Shown: positions 18,101-26,909, numbered from the stretch's first letter. The stretch is DNA of 64,000 bases from Longimicrobiales bacterium (GCA_028822645.1 JAPKDG010000004.1:1-64000); one strand, 5' to 3'. Notes: generated by a model not told the origin, from the sequence alone. Numbers and translations: made by a program.

Positions 18101-18672
18101 AACAAAATCAGAGACTTTCATTTCTTTCCGAACAAAAAGCCGACTTACTTGGTGCCAAGCAGGATCTGACGGAAGCTATTCGTCAAGTAAACGAGACTGC
18201 GATCAACTTATTTCAGGGGGCTTTCGAAGAAATAAGAGGTAATTTTCGAAGTACGTTCGATAGATTATTTGAAGGTGGGACAGCAGATATATGGCTGACG
18301 GATCCTTCAGATCCACTCGAATCAGGAATTGAAATTCATGCATCCCCTAAAGGAAAGAAAACTCAGAGAATAGAGCTACTGTCAGGAGGCGAAAGAGCTC
18401 TGACTGCGCTCTCGCTACTCTTTGGGATTTATCTATTTAAGCCCAGTCCGTTCTGTGTACTTGATGAGATAGACGCACCTTTGGATGAAAATAATATTGG
18501 GAGATTCATTCGTTTGTTGGAAGATTTCAAAGAGCAAACTCAGTTTATTTTGATTACCCATAATCCACGTTCAATTGAAGCCGCAGATTGGATTTATGGA
18601 GTGACTATGGAAGAGCCTGGGGTCAGCACTATAGTGGGTGTGCGTCTCGCCAAAGATGATATAAGCGAATGA
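15169..18672 (+). CDS. smc: Chromosome partition protein SMC
   Basis: SMC is the ATPase core of bacterial condensin. The N-terminal head has Walker A GPNGCGKSN (residues 32-40), preceded by the LKGFKSFADPT strand. Two long coiled-coil arms flank a hinge at about residues 490-650. The C-terminal head has the ABC signature LLSGGERALTALS and Walker B FCVLDEIDAPLD. The 1167 residues are typical. ScpA and ScpB are not in this window. Its stop overlaps a 61-codon open frame that I do not accept as a gene. Confidence 0.97.
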   Translation: MKLQSITLKGFKSFADPTVINIHSGITAVVGPNGCGKSNISDAIRWVLGEQRPSVVRGGKMEEVIFQGSRDRRPVNRASVVMTVSNVNKILPIAFDTVEIGRTVYRDGGSDYSINRSECRLRDVADLCRDTGLGANTYSVIENRMIDEILSTRAEDRRTLFEEAAGIGKYKDRRRGALRKLEQTDQDLIRLEDVIGEVETKVRSLSRQKGKAERYKNLRDRRLIVEVNVVREETTHLQLRLEELDYALESEGETALDATSGLSVAETVYEKLKLEEVGAERYARDAENTLETIRLKLTEWERDLAVAEERRNYGDRRLTQIGDTRSDHRSKVELLVSEQCKLEENVGNQNSILVNLKSDLEIENQLVTDLKTELEDLDGRVQEADNQELNFARKLALLTGEIESTKGQLVEFERATGEVSKKLASASDALTEIVSQGDLFENRIAPLEENLKLVKEQLRATENNVSNSKLLLQSSRQKYLDAIGSASSVKAEFHVLQDIDQNKEGIDDAVKACLELHDHGVLGLITDFMEVLPEMDIAVESYLGSFCQAVVVRDHDSVKTISRWFLNEWKGGGGLILLPCDQVPQVADGTLLNAISTRGKGASWVKALVGSADILDTPDIQGESVRTTVSRDGVVIDTIGFVRVGNLSNNQGVLERKNRIVQLKDSLESKQTIVAETELAVIEAEKYLSDSESILETKRIHVAEAEDQLRRTKSEIKSQVTLRTTVDSHHEELVRRLEGTKVAKVKAAERIIDLEKVKRKSELEKTNILVARKSLVENLKSLQIEWETHRSKENQLEVAVVRNEVEIQGLEEKLRDLRREENEGEERLSKLLSEEMGLQEEMTSVLKLKEEGAIVMDTLFQENDRAKTAVTEKRIALEVVVSDVQKIEKEVKSYREAERKTSDRRHTLELERQEVISRQSIISGRLESEWGRSSQVLLEEIDVIHTDNEDLKRELEGILEKLNRIGLVNMLAVEEHEEQNQRLSFLSEQKADLLGAKQDLTEAIRQVNETAINLFQGAFEEIRGNFRSTFDRLFEGGTADIWLTDPSDPLESGIEIHASPKGKKTQRIELLSGGERALTALSLLFGIYLFKPSPFCVLDEIDAPLDENNIGRFIRLLEDFKEQTQFILITHNPRSIEAADWIYGVTMEEPGVSTIVGVRLAKDDISE

Positions 18673-18903
18673 ATTCCGAATGTCTGGAGTCCCTCGGACT
18701 CTCGGAGTTGGGTGTGGGCACTGCTACCTCATCTCTATATAGAGTTTGCTGGCAATGTCTCATGTGTATAAAACCAGGAAGCTTCATCTGTAGGAAAAAG
18801 AATAATTCCGTTATTTTGTATAAGTATAGCCGACTCCTTTTGTGGGTCGCTTAATTCGATCTTCTTATGAATGAGTCTAATCAGCCACCAGGGTGAGATA
18901 GTT

Positions 18904-19926
18904 ATGTTAGTAGTTATGAAACATGGGGCTTCAGAAACAGAAGTTAATAATGTGGTAGAAGTGATTGAGAATTTGGGCTATGAGGCTAAAGCCATGCCTG
19001 GGAAACAGAGAACAACAGTAGGATTGATGGGGAATGACGGCAGAGTAGATTCGTCCCGAATTCAAGGTCTGACTGGAGTGCTGGAGATCATCTTGGTCAC
19101 TAAGCCTTATAAACAAGTCTCTAGGGAATGGCGTGAAGCAGATACCATTGTTGAAGTAGGTGGTGGGGTCACCTTCGGAGGCTCTTCAGTTCCTGTAATC
19201 GCGGGGCCTTGTTCGGTAGAAAGCGAATCACAAATAATGGATATAGCCCATCAATTAAAGGAATTGGGAGCTTCTCTTTTGCGAGGAGGAGCTTTCAAAC
19301 CGAGAACATCACCTTATTCCTGGCAAGGCCTGGGTGAGAAAGGATTGGAATTGCTTGCCCGGTCGAGAGAAGCAACTGGGTTGGGTATTGTTACCGAGGT
19401 TATGGATTCAGAGAATGTGGATTTGGTTAGCCAATATGCTGATATTGTTCAAATTGGAACTCGTAACATGCAGAACTATCCATTGTTACGGAAGATTGGA
19501 CAGTGTGGGAAGCCTGTGCTCTTAAAAAGAGGAATGTCCGCTACCATCACAGAATTATTACTAGCTGCTGAGTATCTGTTCGCTGAAGGCAACCAACAAG
19601 TAATTTTATGTGAGCGAGGTATAAGAAGCTTTGATAACCATACTAGAAATCTACTTGATTTGTCTGCCATCCCGGTGGTAAAGGGATTGTCACACCTACC
19701 CATAATCGCTGATCCCAGCCATGGGACTGGTGTGCGGGATAAGGTGACTCCGATGGCTAGAGCAGCAGTAGCCGCTGGAGCAGATGGTCTAATGGTAGAG
19801 GTTCATCCCAATCCAGCTGAAGCGCTCTCTGATGGAGCACAATCACTCTATCCGGATCAATTTTCAGAATTAATGAGAGAGATCAAAGTCATAGGAACAG
19901 CGATTGGACGAGAGGTCGGGTCCTAG
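18904..19926 (+). CDS. aroF: 3-deoxy-7-phosphoheptulonate synthase, type I-beta with N-terminal regulatory domain
   Basis: DAHP synthase condenses PEP and erythrose 4-phosphate, the first step of the shikimate pathway. The first 70 residues form a ferredoxin-like domain (MLVVMKHGASE start) as in Thermotoga-type feedback-regulated enzymes. The barrel contains VIAGPCSVES, GGAFKPRTSPYSWQGLG, QIGTRNMQN, the KRGMSAT motif and the metal-binding IADPSHGTG and DGLMVEVHPNP segments. I start it at ATG 18904, where the regulatory domain begins after AGGGTGAG. The frame is open from 18871. It stands alone among replication genes, with no other aro genes nearby. Confidence 0.94.
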   Translation: MLVVMKHGASETEVNNVVEVIENLGYEAKAMPGKQRTTVGLMGNDGRVDSSRIQGLTGVLEIILVTKPYKQVSREWREADTIVEVGGGVTFGGSSVPVIAGPCSVESESQIMDIAHQLKELGASLLRGGAFKPRTSPYSWQGLGEKGLELLARSREATGLGIVTEVMDSENVDLVSQYADIVQIGTRNMQNYPLLRKIGQCGKPVLLKRGMSATITELLLAAEYLFAEGNQQVILCERGIRSFDNHTRNLLDLSAIPVVKGLSHLPIIADPSHGTGVRDKVTPMARAAVAAGADGLMVEVHPNPAEALSDGAQSLYPDQFSELMREIKVIGTAIGREVGS

Positions 19927-20181
19927 AGGAGAATATATAGCCGAATAGACTTCCCACATGTTGAAGAGAGTCTGTGTTCATGAGTTCATTAAAATGCCTC
20001 TAACGAAGAACGAATAGCGTTGACGCTCCTCTTTATTCAACCTAAGTTCACCAGCATAAACAAGCTGGTGGATTCAATGTTCTCAAAGATAGAAATTTTG
20101 GTCGTTTATGGATTTTAAGGTGAGAACTTGACAGTGTGATGTTCGCAACCTTCCGTTTCTTTTACTTGGAATTCTAGCCCA
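19927..20181 (+). other. Structured intergenic region upstream of dnaX
   Basis: This is a gene-free stretch of 255 bases with several inverted repeats. CACCAGC (20049-20055) pairs with GCTGGTG (20064-20070) around an 8-base loop. GTTCTCA (20079-20085) pairs with TGAGAAC (20121-20127) around a 35-base interval. A small AGCG-TTGA-CGCT hairpin lies near 20017-20028. In many bacteria the SRP RNA gene sits here, but the conserved GGAAGGAAGCAGC-like loop is absent. A TTGACA at 20128-20133 has no good -10 partner. Confidence 0.4.
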
Positions 20182-21834
20182 TTGTCACATATAGCTTTTG
20201 CTAGAAAATATCGCCCACGCTCATTCTGTGACGTGACTGCCCAGGAACATGTCTCTGAAACCTTAAGACGGGCTGTAACAGACGACCGTGTTGGTCATGC
20301 TTATCTGTTCTGTGGACCAAGAGGTGTTGGAAAGACCACATTGGCGAGGGTTCTGGCGATGGCTCTCAATTGTGGAAACCTGGCAAAAGACGGTGAGCCC
20401 TGTGGTACTTGTGACAGTTGTTCTCGGATTTGGAGTGGAAAGACAGCCCTTGATGTGGTTGAAATCGATGCCGCATCGAATCGGGGGGTAGACGACGCTA
20501 GGCAGCTAAGAGAACGTGCCATGTATGCTCCGTCACAGGAGAAAAATTACAAGGTCTACATTGTTGACGAAGCACACATGTTAACTAGAGAAGCTTGGAA
20601 TGCTTTATTAAAAATCCTAGAAGAACCTCCTCCAAGGGTAGTATTCGTGTTTGCGACCACGGAACCCCAAAAAATACAACAGTCGGTTGCTCCAATCCTT
20701 TCTCGTTGCCAACGTTTTGATTTTCATAGAATTGGTGTCGAGGAAATTGTAAAACGCTTGGAATTTGTAGTGACGGAAGAAGGGTTTTCTTATTCTGCAG
20801 GCGCTTTGAAGGTAATTGCTCGTAAAGCAGAAGGTGGTATGAGAGATGCACTGTCGGTCCTAGACCAGGTGGTAGCTTTGACTAGTGGTGAGATCACCGA
20901 TCACTCAGTAACTAGAATCTTAGGCTTGGTCCAGCACGAGCGATACCTCGATGTTTTGGACATAATAATTAGCCGGAACCACGGACAAATATTTAACTTT
21001 GTTCAAGATCTATCAGATGAGGGATATGATTTTGTCGAGTTCTATCATGGCCTCGTCGAAACCCTGAGGTATCTTCTTCAGCTGTCGTTAGGGAGCGAGC
21101 CATCTCACGTTGATGAGGAAAAGACTTCCTCTTTGAGGGAGCGAGCTAGTCATTTAAGACCTTCTGATTTATTACGGATGCTTGCCCTGGCCACGGATCT
21201 GGAAAATGCTGGAAGTTTGAAGAGGCATGCGAATTTACAGCTTATTGTAGAAATGCTCTTGCTAAGAATGAGTTATATGGAGCGAACCATAAAAATCGAA
21301 GAATTGTTAGGCCAACTTGGGACACCAAGCTCTGAAGTCAGAACAAGCCGAAAGTCAGGTGAAGAAACTGAATTTCGAGATGATGATGTGAAAGTTGAGG
21401 ATGAGCAGGATTTGGAGGCTGATACACCAGCAAGAGAAACTGTTACTGATGTTGCGAGTCCAGAATTAGGCGATGATGCTGTATTCTCACAAGTATGGTC
21501 AGAGGTAATTGTGGGAGCGATTGGAATTCCTAGAGGTGGCAAACCTTTTTTGAGGGCCTGCAGGGTATACGGAGGTATGAATGGGGAGTTCATTATCCAA
21601 GGGCCTTCAGAAGAGATTATAGATAAAATTAAAGGCGATCAATTTGGTCAAGCAATCAGAGACAGAGTAAGAGAACTTGTCAAAAAAGATATAGAGATCG
21701 TTTATGTATCCGAAAAAATAGAGGATACGGATATCGATGAGAAGTTGCCACGAGAACGATTGGACGCTCTTATCGAAAAGGATCCAGGCCTTCAGAGAGC
21801 GGTAGATGAACTAAATTTAGAGTTGTTGAATTGA
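20182..21834 (+). CDS. dnaX: DNA polymerase III subunits gamma/tau
   Basis: DnaX is the clamp-loader ATPase. The N-terminal AAA+ domain has YRPRSFCDVTAQEHV, Walker A GPRGVGKTT, the four-Cys zinc module (CG, CGTCDSC) near residues 64-79, Walker B VDEAHML and the sensor-1 region FVFATTEPQKI. Domain III and an acidic linker (about residues 380-430) lead to a divergent C-terminal tail. The total of 550 residues is a normal tau-like length. The TTG start at 20182 matches the conserved N-terminus. It leads the dnaX-ybaB-recR trio, which is a conserved order. Confidence 0.96.
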   Translation: MSHIAFARKYRPRSFCDVTAQEHVSETLRRAVTDDRVGHAYLFCGPRGVGKTTLARVLAMALNCGNLAKDGEPCGTCDSCSRIWSGKTALDVVEIDAASNRGVDDARQLRERAMYAPSQEKNYKVYIVDEAHMLTREAWNALLKILEEPPPRVVFVFATTEPQKIQQSVAPILSRCQRFDFHRIGVEEIVKRLEFVVTEEGFSYSAGALKVIARKAEGGMRDALSVLDQVVALTSGEITDHSVTRILGLVQHERYLDVLDIIISRNHGQIFNFVQDLSDEGYDFVEFYHGLVETLRYLLQLSLGSEPSHVDEEKTSSLRERASHLRPSDLLRMLALATDLENAGSLKRHANLQLIVEMLLLRMSYMERTIKIEELLGQLGTPSSEVRTSRKSGEETEFRDDDVKVEDEQDLEADTPARETVTDVASPELGDDAVFSQVWSEVIVGAIGIPRGGKPFLRACRVYGGMNGEFIIQGPSEEIIDKIKGDQFGQAIRDRVRELVKKDIEIVYVSEKIEDTDIDEKLPRERLDALIEKDPGLQRAVDELNLELLN

Positions 21835-21866
21835 TTTGAAAGGATTGTTTTTTTGAGGAGTGTAAG

Positions 21867-22181
21867 ATGGTAGGTTTTGGAAAAATAATGGAAATGGGAC
21901 AGAAACTCCAAAAACGTGTTGGAGAATTGCAAGAGGAACTTGAGAGTATCGAGGTCTCTGGCTCCTCAGGGGGAGGAATGGTTACGGCAATTGTGAATGG
22001 GAAAGGTTCCATCCTTTCTGTTAGGATAGGAAAAACCTTGATGGGTGGAAACGATCAAGAGTTATTGGAAGATCTAGTTGTATCAGCTGTTAGCACAGCT
22101 CAAGAAAAGGCCAGTAAAATCAGCAAAAAGAAAATGAAAAGGATAACTGGAGGTTTGCCTATCCCTTTCCCAGGTCTATAG
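21867..22181 (+). CDS. Nucleoid-associated protein, YbaB/EbfC family
   Basis: This is a small DNA-binding protein of 104 residues. The N-terminal helix (KIMEMGQKLQKRVGELQEEL) and the GMVTAIVNGKG strand followed by an acidic helical region match YbaB/EbfC. The C-terminus ends in the typical KITGG-L-P-PG-like tail (RITGGLPIPFPGL). It lies between dnaX and recR, the standard location for this family. GAGG upstream of the ATG is a good ribosome-binding site. Confidence 0.93.
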   Translation: MVGFGKIMEMGQKLQKRVGELQEELESIEVSGSSGGGMVTAIVNGKGSILSVRIGKTLMGGNDQELLEDLVVSAVSTAQEKASKISKKKMKRITGGLPIPFPGL

Positions 22182-22235
22182 TCTGGTGTTTAGACAATTT
22201 TCTAGCTTTGTGATTTGGGTAATAGGTGAAATAGA

Positions 22236-22829
22236 ATGTCCTTAATTCAACAACTAGTTTTGGAATTCAAGCGACTACCTGGGGTGGGTGAAAAAACGGC
22301 TCAAAGATTTGTTTACAGTCTATTGAAAAAATCCAATCAAGATCCGATCAGATTATCCAATCAGATTCGAGAAGTGGTGGAAAAAGTTCGTCCTTGCAGT
22401 TCTTGTGGAAAATTTACGGAACTGGGAGAGTGTGAGATATGCACGAATCCGAGTCGCGATATGAGCCTGATCTGTGTAGTGGAGGAAGCTCATGAAGTTG
22501 AAGCGGTTGAAAAATCTAGGAGTTATAGCGGGCTTTACCATGTCTTAGGAGGCAAGCTGTCCCCCTTGGATGGAATAGGCCCTCAAGAGCTAAATCTGGC
22601 CTCTTTGTTTGAGAGAATCAAAAGAGAAGGTTCTATTGTTCAAGAGGTGATTATTGCTACCAATTCTAGTGTTGAAGGTGAGGCCACTGCAGTCTACCTT
22701 GAAGCGGTGATCAGACCTCTCGGTCCACGGGTCAGTAGGTTGGCACGTGGGATCCCAGTAGGAGGTGACTTAGAGTACGTGGATACCTCAACCATAGTAG
22801 AAGCGATGGATAGAAGGACGGAAATGTAG
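22236..22829 (+). CDS. recR: Recombination mediator protein RecR
   Basis: RecR acts with RecF and RecO to load RecA on gapped DNA. The helix-hairpin-helix (FKRLPGVGEKTAQRFVY) is at the N-terminus. The four-Cys zinc finger is CSSCGKFTELGECEIC, near residues 55-70. The Toprim domain follows (LICVVEEAHEVEAVEKS), and the GGKLSPLDGIGP motif and RLARGIPVGGDLEYVD motif are intact. The 197 residues are full length. Confidence 0.97.
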   Translation: MSLIQQLVLEFKRLPGVGEKTAQRFVYSLLKKSNQDPIRLSNQIREVVEKVRPCSSCGKFTELGECEICTNPSRDMSLICVVEEAHEVEAVEKSRSYSGLYHVLGGKLSPLDGIGPQELNLASLFERIKREGSIVQEVIIATNSSVEGEATAVYLEAVIRPLGPRVSRLARGIPVGGDLEYVDTSTIVEAMDRRTEM

Positions 22830-22832
22830 ATA

Positions 22833-23135
22833 ATGAATAAAAATACTAAAAAGACTGGACTGGCTGTAATATGTGTGGCTGTCTTAGGGATGTTGGCGAC
22901 TTGGGTGATCAAGGATCAGATAGTCCGACATAGAAGGGATTTATTTAGTCAGAAATTCCTAAGACGCTTGGCAGCCCTCGGTCACATGGCTAAGGTTGAA
23001 GCTTCAGTTGATAATATCAACCTAATGAGGGATTTCATCCTTTGGGAGAAGAAAGAAACTTTAAAAGAAAGGGCTAGGTTGATTATCTCTCGTATGGAAC
23101 AAGAAACATTGGCGTCTGACATTCCAAGCCTCTGA
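22833..23135 (+). CDS. Small single-pass membrane protein of unknown function
   Basis: This 100-residue protein has one hydrophobic N-terminal segment (about residues 8-26), flanked by Lys-rich positive charge, and a basic, helical remainder. I do not recognise a family. It starts 3 bases after recR and is followed by pgsA after 55 bases. The topology suggests a membrane-anchored protein whose helical part faces either side of the membrane. Coding reality is supported by tight spacing and the lack of a competing frame, not by homology. Confidence 0.55.
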   Translation: MNKNTKKTGLAVICVAVLGMLATWVIKDQIVRHRRDLFSQKFLRRLAALGHMAKVEASVDNINLMRDFILWEKKETLKERARLIISRMEQETLASDIPSL

Positions 23136-23190
23136 CGCTCGGATAGGATCAAGGTTTATTATGAAACTAAGTTATTTTTTGGATTGACTA

Positions 23191-23838
23191 ATGGGTTTAA
23201 TTAAGAATTTGCCCAATTTGGTTACAATGGGACGTATGCTTTGTTGCCCAGCAATTTTTTTTCTAGCTCTCAGCGATTCACTGGGAGCAAAACTGGCGGC
23301 CTTCGTCCTATTTCTTTTTGCTGGAATTTCAGACTTGTGGGATGGCTATTTAGCACGGAAGTATGGTTGGATTACAGATACTGGAAAGCTGCTGGACCCT
23401 TTGGCGGATAAGTTGCTTCTGATAGCTACTTTTTTCCCTTTTTACTTTATCTCTCACCGTGAGGGTGGTGAATTTCTGATACCATATTGGGGATCACTGC
23501 CACTGTGGGTTATGGTAGTAATCTTGGGTCGAGAAATATTCGTTACTATTTTAAGGCTATGGGCCGTTGGACGAGAAGTAGTCATTCCGGCAGGAACATC
23601 AGGAAAGTATAAAGCTCTACTCCAAAATTGTTTCTCTGGTGGCCTTCTATTTTGGTATCCTCTGCAAGACATCGGTCGGGCCGGGAATTTTTCAGAGTGG
23701 CCGTATAGATTGTGGCTGGAATTCCACTCTATCTGGATCGGAGTCACACTTGCTCTTGCATTAGTATTCAGTATTTATTCAATGTTAGATTATCTCTGGA
23801 GTTATAGAAAATTGATTGGAATAAACCGGAGTGACTGA
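23191..23838 (+). CDS. pgsA: CDP-diacylglycerol--glycerol-3-phosphate 3-phosphatidyltransferase
   Basis: This is a CDP-alcohol phosphatidyltransferase that makes phosphatidylglycerol phosphate from CDP-diacylglycerol and glycerol 3-phosphate. The full catalytic signature is visible: Asp48, Asp51-Gly, Ala-Arg, Gly65, Asp69 and Asp73, in SDLWDGYLAR and GKLLDPLADK. About six membrane segments span the 215 residues. The N-terminal LPNLVTMGRM is typical of PgsA rather than Pss. It overlaps cinA by 8 bases; the pgsA-cinA pair is common. The substrate CDP-DAG would come from CdsA at 48115. Confidence 0.92.
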   Translation: MGLIKNLPNLVTMGRMLCCPAIFFLALSDSLGAKLAAFVLFLFAGISDLWDGYLARKYGWITDTGKLLDPLADKLLLIATFFPFYFISHREGGEFLIPYWGSLPLWVMVVILGREIFVTILRLWAVGREVVIPAGTSGKYKALLQNCFSGGLLFWYPLQDIGRAGNFSEWPYRLWLEFHSIWIGVTLALALVFSIYSMLDYLWSYRKLIGINRSD

Positions 23839-25108
23839 TCCCACGGCTATCAATTCCGCAGTGGTTGCTGTCGGAGACGAACTTCTGTTTGGAATGACTG
23901 TGGACGGAAATGGGTCCTGGCTAAGTAAGAAGCTGACAGAGATGGGGGCACCTGTATCAGCCAGGTGGGTAATAGGAGACGATCCCACGGCTATCAAGCG
24001 TACTGTTTTGACGGCTCTAGGGAAGTCAGACTTGGTCATTGTGTGTGGTGGATTAGGACCCACTAGCGATGACCGAACAAGACCGGCTGTGGCTGACTTG
24101 TTTGGTCTAAAATTGGTTATAGACCAAGGGTTGGCTGATAAGCTTCACGGTCGATTTTCTTCGGCTGGTCATGGGACACTTCCCACCAATAATCTTGCCC
24201 AGGCCGAGGTTCCGGAAGGATCTATCGTAGTCCCCAATTATGAAGGAACAGCGCCAGGTTTAATTATAGAAGAGGGCAAAAAATCAGTGGTCCTTCTGCC
24301 AGGAGTTCCTCACGAAATGCGGTTGATGTTCGACTCAACAGTGACAGATTATATAAACCAACGCTTTCAACTGTATTTAAATCCTATATTACATAGAACT
24401 TTTAACACTAGTGGCATTCCAGAATCACTCTTGGCTGAAAAGATTGGTGAACACGTGGCGGATTTTCCTTCCGATGTTTCCTTAGCCTTTCTTCCAGGCC
24501 TACAGGGTGTCTCAGTCAGATTGACCACGACTGTTTCTAGTGGTGAAGGAATTGCAAATCTGGATTTCTGTGAAAATCTTATCGGACCACATTTAAATCC
24601 CTACTGCTATAGTGTAGGGGAAAAAAGCCTTATCGAAGCTGTGGCTGATCGATTATTAATCGACAAGAAGAGTTTTGCTGTCAGCGAAAGCTGTACAGGT
24701 GGATTCATATCTAAGCTCATTACGGATTATCCAGGATCTTCACGTTATTTTAAAGGAGCGATAGTTGCCTACGATCCAGCTACGAAGTCGGATATTTTGG
24801 GCATCGAGAGATCACTGATTGAAAAACATGGGATCGTGTCTGAAACGATAGCATCTGCGATGGCAGAAAAGACTGCCGATATAATGAATACGGATTTTGC
24901 GATTGGATTGACTGGTGTCGCAGGCCCAGAAGGTGGCAGTCTAGCTTGTCCAGTCGGTACAGTGTGCTATGCTGTAGCAGGTGGTGGTCGAGTTGTCAGT
25001 TTTCGAAAAAGGTTTATGGGCGACAGGACGTCTATCAGAGAGCGAGCTACTCAAGCAGCACTCTTTTCCTTGTTTCAAATACTGACAAAAAATACTGGAT
25101 TAAGATAG
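23831..25108 (+). CDS. cinA: CinA: ADP-ribose pyrophosphatase / NMN deamidase family
   Basis: CinA is a competence/damage-inducible family protein with two domains. The N-terminal MoaB-like domain (about residues 1-170) has VVAVGDELLFG, the GGLGPTSDDRTRPA loop and VLLPGVPHEM. The C-terminal CinA/PncC amidase domain (about residues 265-425) carries SESCTGG, IVAYDPATKS and GLTGVAGPEGGS, the motifs of NMN deamidase. The GTG start at 23831 overlaps the pgsA end. A 17-base sequence encoding DPTAI occurs twice, about 143 bases apart, within the gene start; it is probably chance. Confidence 0.93.
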   Translation: MTDPTAINSAVVAVGDELLFGMTVDGNGSWLSKKLTEMGAPVSARWVIGDDPTAIKRTVLTALGKSDLVIVCGGLGPTSDDRTRPAVADLFGLKLVIDQGLADKLHGRFSSAGHGTLPTNNLAQAEVPEGSIVVPNYEGTAPGLIIEEGKKSVVLLPGVPHEMRLMFDSTVTDYINQRFQLYLNPILHRTFNTSGIPESLLAEKIGEHVADFPSDVSLAFLPGLQGVSVRLTTTVSSGEGIANLDFCENLIGPHLNPYCYSVGEKSLIEAVADRLLIDKKSFAVSESCTGGFISKLITDYPGSSRYFKGAIVAYDPATKSDILGIERSLIEKHGIVSETIASAMAEKTADIMNTDFAIGLTGVAGPEGGSLACPVGTVCYAVAGGGRVVSFRKRFMGDRTSIRERATQAALFSLFQILTKNTGLR

Positions 25109-25162
25109 ATTTGATCTGGCATAAAACCCAGAATAACTCTTTGACATCAACTTGGACGCACA

Positions 25163-25759
25163 ATGAAAGAAGAGACCACCACCAATAAAGAAGAAGAAGC
25201 TACATGTAGTGGTAAGGAGGAAGATCATTTAGAGATTGCTTCTGATGATTCTATGATAGAAAGTAAATCTGAAGACGCAGAGTCTCTAGATAATAAACCT
25301 GAGACCGATCTAGAGATACTTGAATCAGAGCTGGCATCTAAAGAAGACAAATATATAAGGTTGGTTGCAGAGTTTACGAACTATCGTCGTAGGGTGGGGA
25401 AAGAGATGTCTGGAGCTCGTCACAAGGGACAAGCTGATCTTTTGAGCGGATTTTTGGAAGTCCTAGATGATCTGGAGCGTGTTGGCGTCACTGAGAAGAC
25501 AGAATATAGTGTGAAATTTCTGATCGAAGGGATAGAGATGGTGGAGAGAAAATTCAAACAAGTATTGGACGCTTCTGGGGTAGAAATGATCGACCCTTGT
25601 GGCGAAATATTCAATCCAAATGCTATGGAAGCCATGGTCACAGTTCCTACTGATCTTCCCGAAGAAGATGGACAAGTCTGCGAGGTCCTCCAAAAAGGAT
25701 ATCGGCTTGGAGATCAACTTCTGCGGGCGGCTCAAGTTTCAGTGTTAAAGGGAAAATAA
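25163..25759 (+). CDS. grpE: Nucleotide exchange factor GrpE
   Basis: GrpE exchanges ADP on DnaK. The first 60 residues are low-complexity and acidic. A coiled-coil follows, with KYIRLVAEFTNYRRRV, and then the beta domain with the GVEMIDPCGEIFNPNAMEAM block and the VLQKGYRLGDQLLRAAQVSV end. At 198 residues it is standard. dnaJ follows after 58 bases. dnaK and hrcA are absent from this window, and I see no CIRCE element in front of grpE, so heat-shock control is not evident. Confidence 0.95.
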   Translation: MKEETTTNKEEEATCSGKEEDHLEIASDDSMIESKSEDAESLDNKPETDLEILESELASKEDKYIRLVAEFTNYRRRVGKEMSGARHKGQADLLSGFLEVLDDLERVGVTEKTEYSVKFLIEGIEMVERKFKQVLDASGVEMIDPCGEIFNPNAMEAMVTVPTDLPEEDGQVCEVLQKGYRLGDQLLRAAQVSVLKGK

Positions 25760-25817
25760 TCTCTACTAATGTGCTAAAAACCTGTCATGCAGTGACTTAA
25801 GAAGAAGACAAAAGGTT

Positions 25818-26909
25818 ATGGGTCCTAAGAAAGATTTCTATAAGATGCTGAATGTTCCAGAGCACGCCACAGGACCGGAGATCAAACAAGCCTACCGAAG
25901 ACTAGCGAAAAAATATCATCCGGATAGAAACCCCGATGATCCAGGAATTGCAGATCAATTTAAATTATTGGGTGAAGCCTATGGCGTCTTGTCAGATTCT
26001 AGCAAACGTAAGCAGTATGACCAAACCCGCAAATTTCCAAATATTGAGCGGGACGGTGCGGGATTTGGCGTAAGACCTTCAGGAGAACGGTTCTCATTTG
26101 AAGATTATGGAACGCTTAGTGGACTAGGTGATATTTTTAGTTCCATTTTTGATCAAAATGATCTTCGGCAATCCCCAGGGTTGGAAACCTTTAAAGGCAA
26201 GGACATTCGGTACAGATTGGAAGTTCCTTTTCAAACTGCCGTGAACGGTGGAAAAATGTCCATTAGGATACCTATCAGTGAAGATTGTAGCTTCTGTTCC
26301 GGCGGCGGACAAAAAGGAAAAGAGTCACAGCGATGCACTGAGTGCCGAGGAACAGGGCATGTTACATTCGATCGAGGACCATTTGTAAAGGCTCGACCTT
26401 GTCCAGGATGTTTTGGAAGGGGTTCGATCCCTCAAATAAAATGTAATATATGTAAAGGTTATGGCATTATGCAAAAAGAACGCATCCTGCATATTAGAGT
26501 ACCTAAAGGTATCGATTCTGGATCAAAATTGAGAATTTCGGGAAAAGGAGAACGAGGAATTAGAGGAAGTAATCCGGGAAATTTAATTGTCACCTTCAAA
26601 GTGAAAGCTGATGGAGTGTTCCGTAGAAAAAATCTAGATGTTTATACGACCCAAAAAATCAATTTAAAACAAGCTGTGTCTGGGGCTGATTTGTTATTAG
26701 AGACAGTCCACGGTAAGAATGTCCTTCTGAATATCCCAGAGGGAACACAAAGCGGCACTAAATTTCGGATAGGAGGTAAAGGTCTGGAAGTTAATGGTCA
26801 AGTTGGAGATCATTACGTAGAAATTAATGTTGAAATCCCTAAACATTTATCTAAAGAGCAAAAACAGTATGTCGACAAGCTCGCTCATCTGTCAAAGACT
26901 CATTCGTAG
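25818..26909 (+). CDS. dnaJ: Chaperone protein DnaJ
   Basis: This is a type I J-protein, the DnaK co-chaperone. The J domain (residues about 5-70) has the HPD triad in KKYHPDRNP. The linker is Gly/Phe-poor but rich in Ser, Gly and Phe. The zinc region has four CxxCxGxG-type repeats: [24 protein letters not shown] and CNICKGYG. Two C-terminal beta domains complete the 363 residues. The gene ends 15 bases from the convergent mnmA stop. A hairpin at about 26918-26938 may serve both genes as a weak terminator. Confidence 0.95.
   Translation: MGPKKDFYKMLNVPEHATGPEIKQAYRRLAKKYHPDRNPDDPGIADQFKLLGEAYGVLSDSSKRKQYDQTRKFPNIERDGAGFGVRPSGERFSFEDYGTLSGLGDIFSSIFDQNDLRQSPGLETFKGKDIRYRLEVPFQTAVNGGKMSIRIPISEDCSFCSGGGQKGKESQRCTECRGTGHVTFDRGPFVKARPCPGCFGRGSIPQIKCNICKGYGIMQKERILHIRVPKGIDSGSKLRISGKGERGIRGSNPGNLIVTFKVKADGVFRRKNLDVYTTQKINLKQAVSGADLLLETVHGKNVLLNIPEGTQSGTKFRIGGKGLEVNGQVGDHYVEINVEIPKHLSKEQKQYVDKLAHLSKTHS

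Noticed and set aside
18669-18854. 61-codon open frame overlapping the smc stop (ATGA)
   Set aside because: The protein looks unstructured, with no family resemblance, and has no ribosome-binding site of its own apart from the smc overlap. The Cys cluster (CWQCLMC) is not enough. Most likely a chance frame in a gap of about 230 bases.
19927-20181. SRP RNA gene (ffs) upstream of dnaX
   Set aside because: Location fits, but the conserved tetraloop and GGAAGG/GCAGC sequences are missing.
23838-23997. 17-base repeat at the start of cinA (23838-23854 and 23981-23997)
   Set aside because: Both copies encode DPTAI in frame and lie in a conserved coding region. Most likely coincidence of codon choice rather than a functional repeat.
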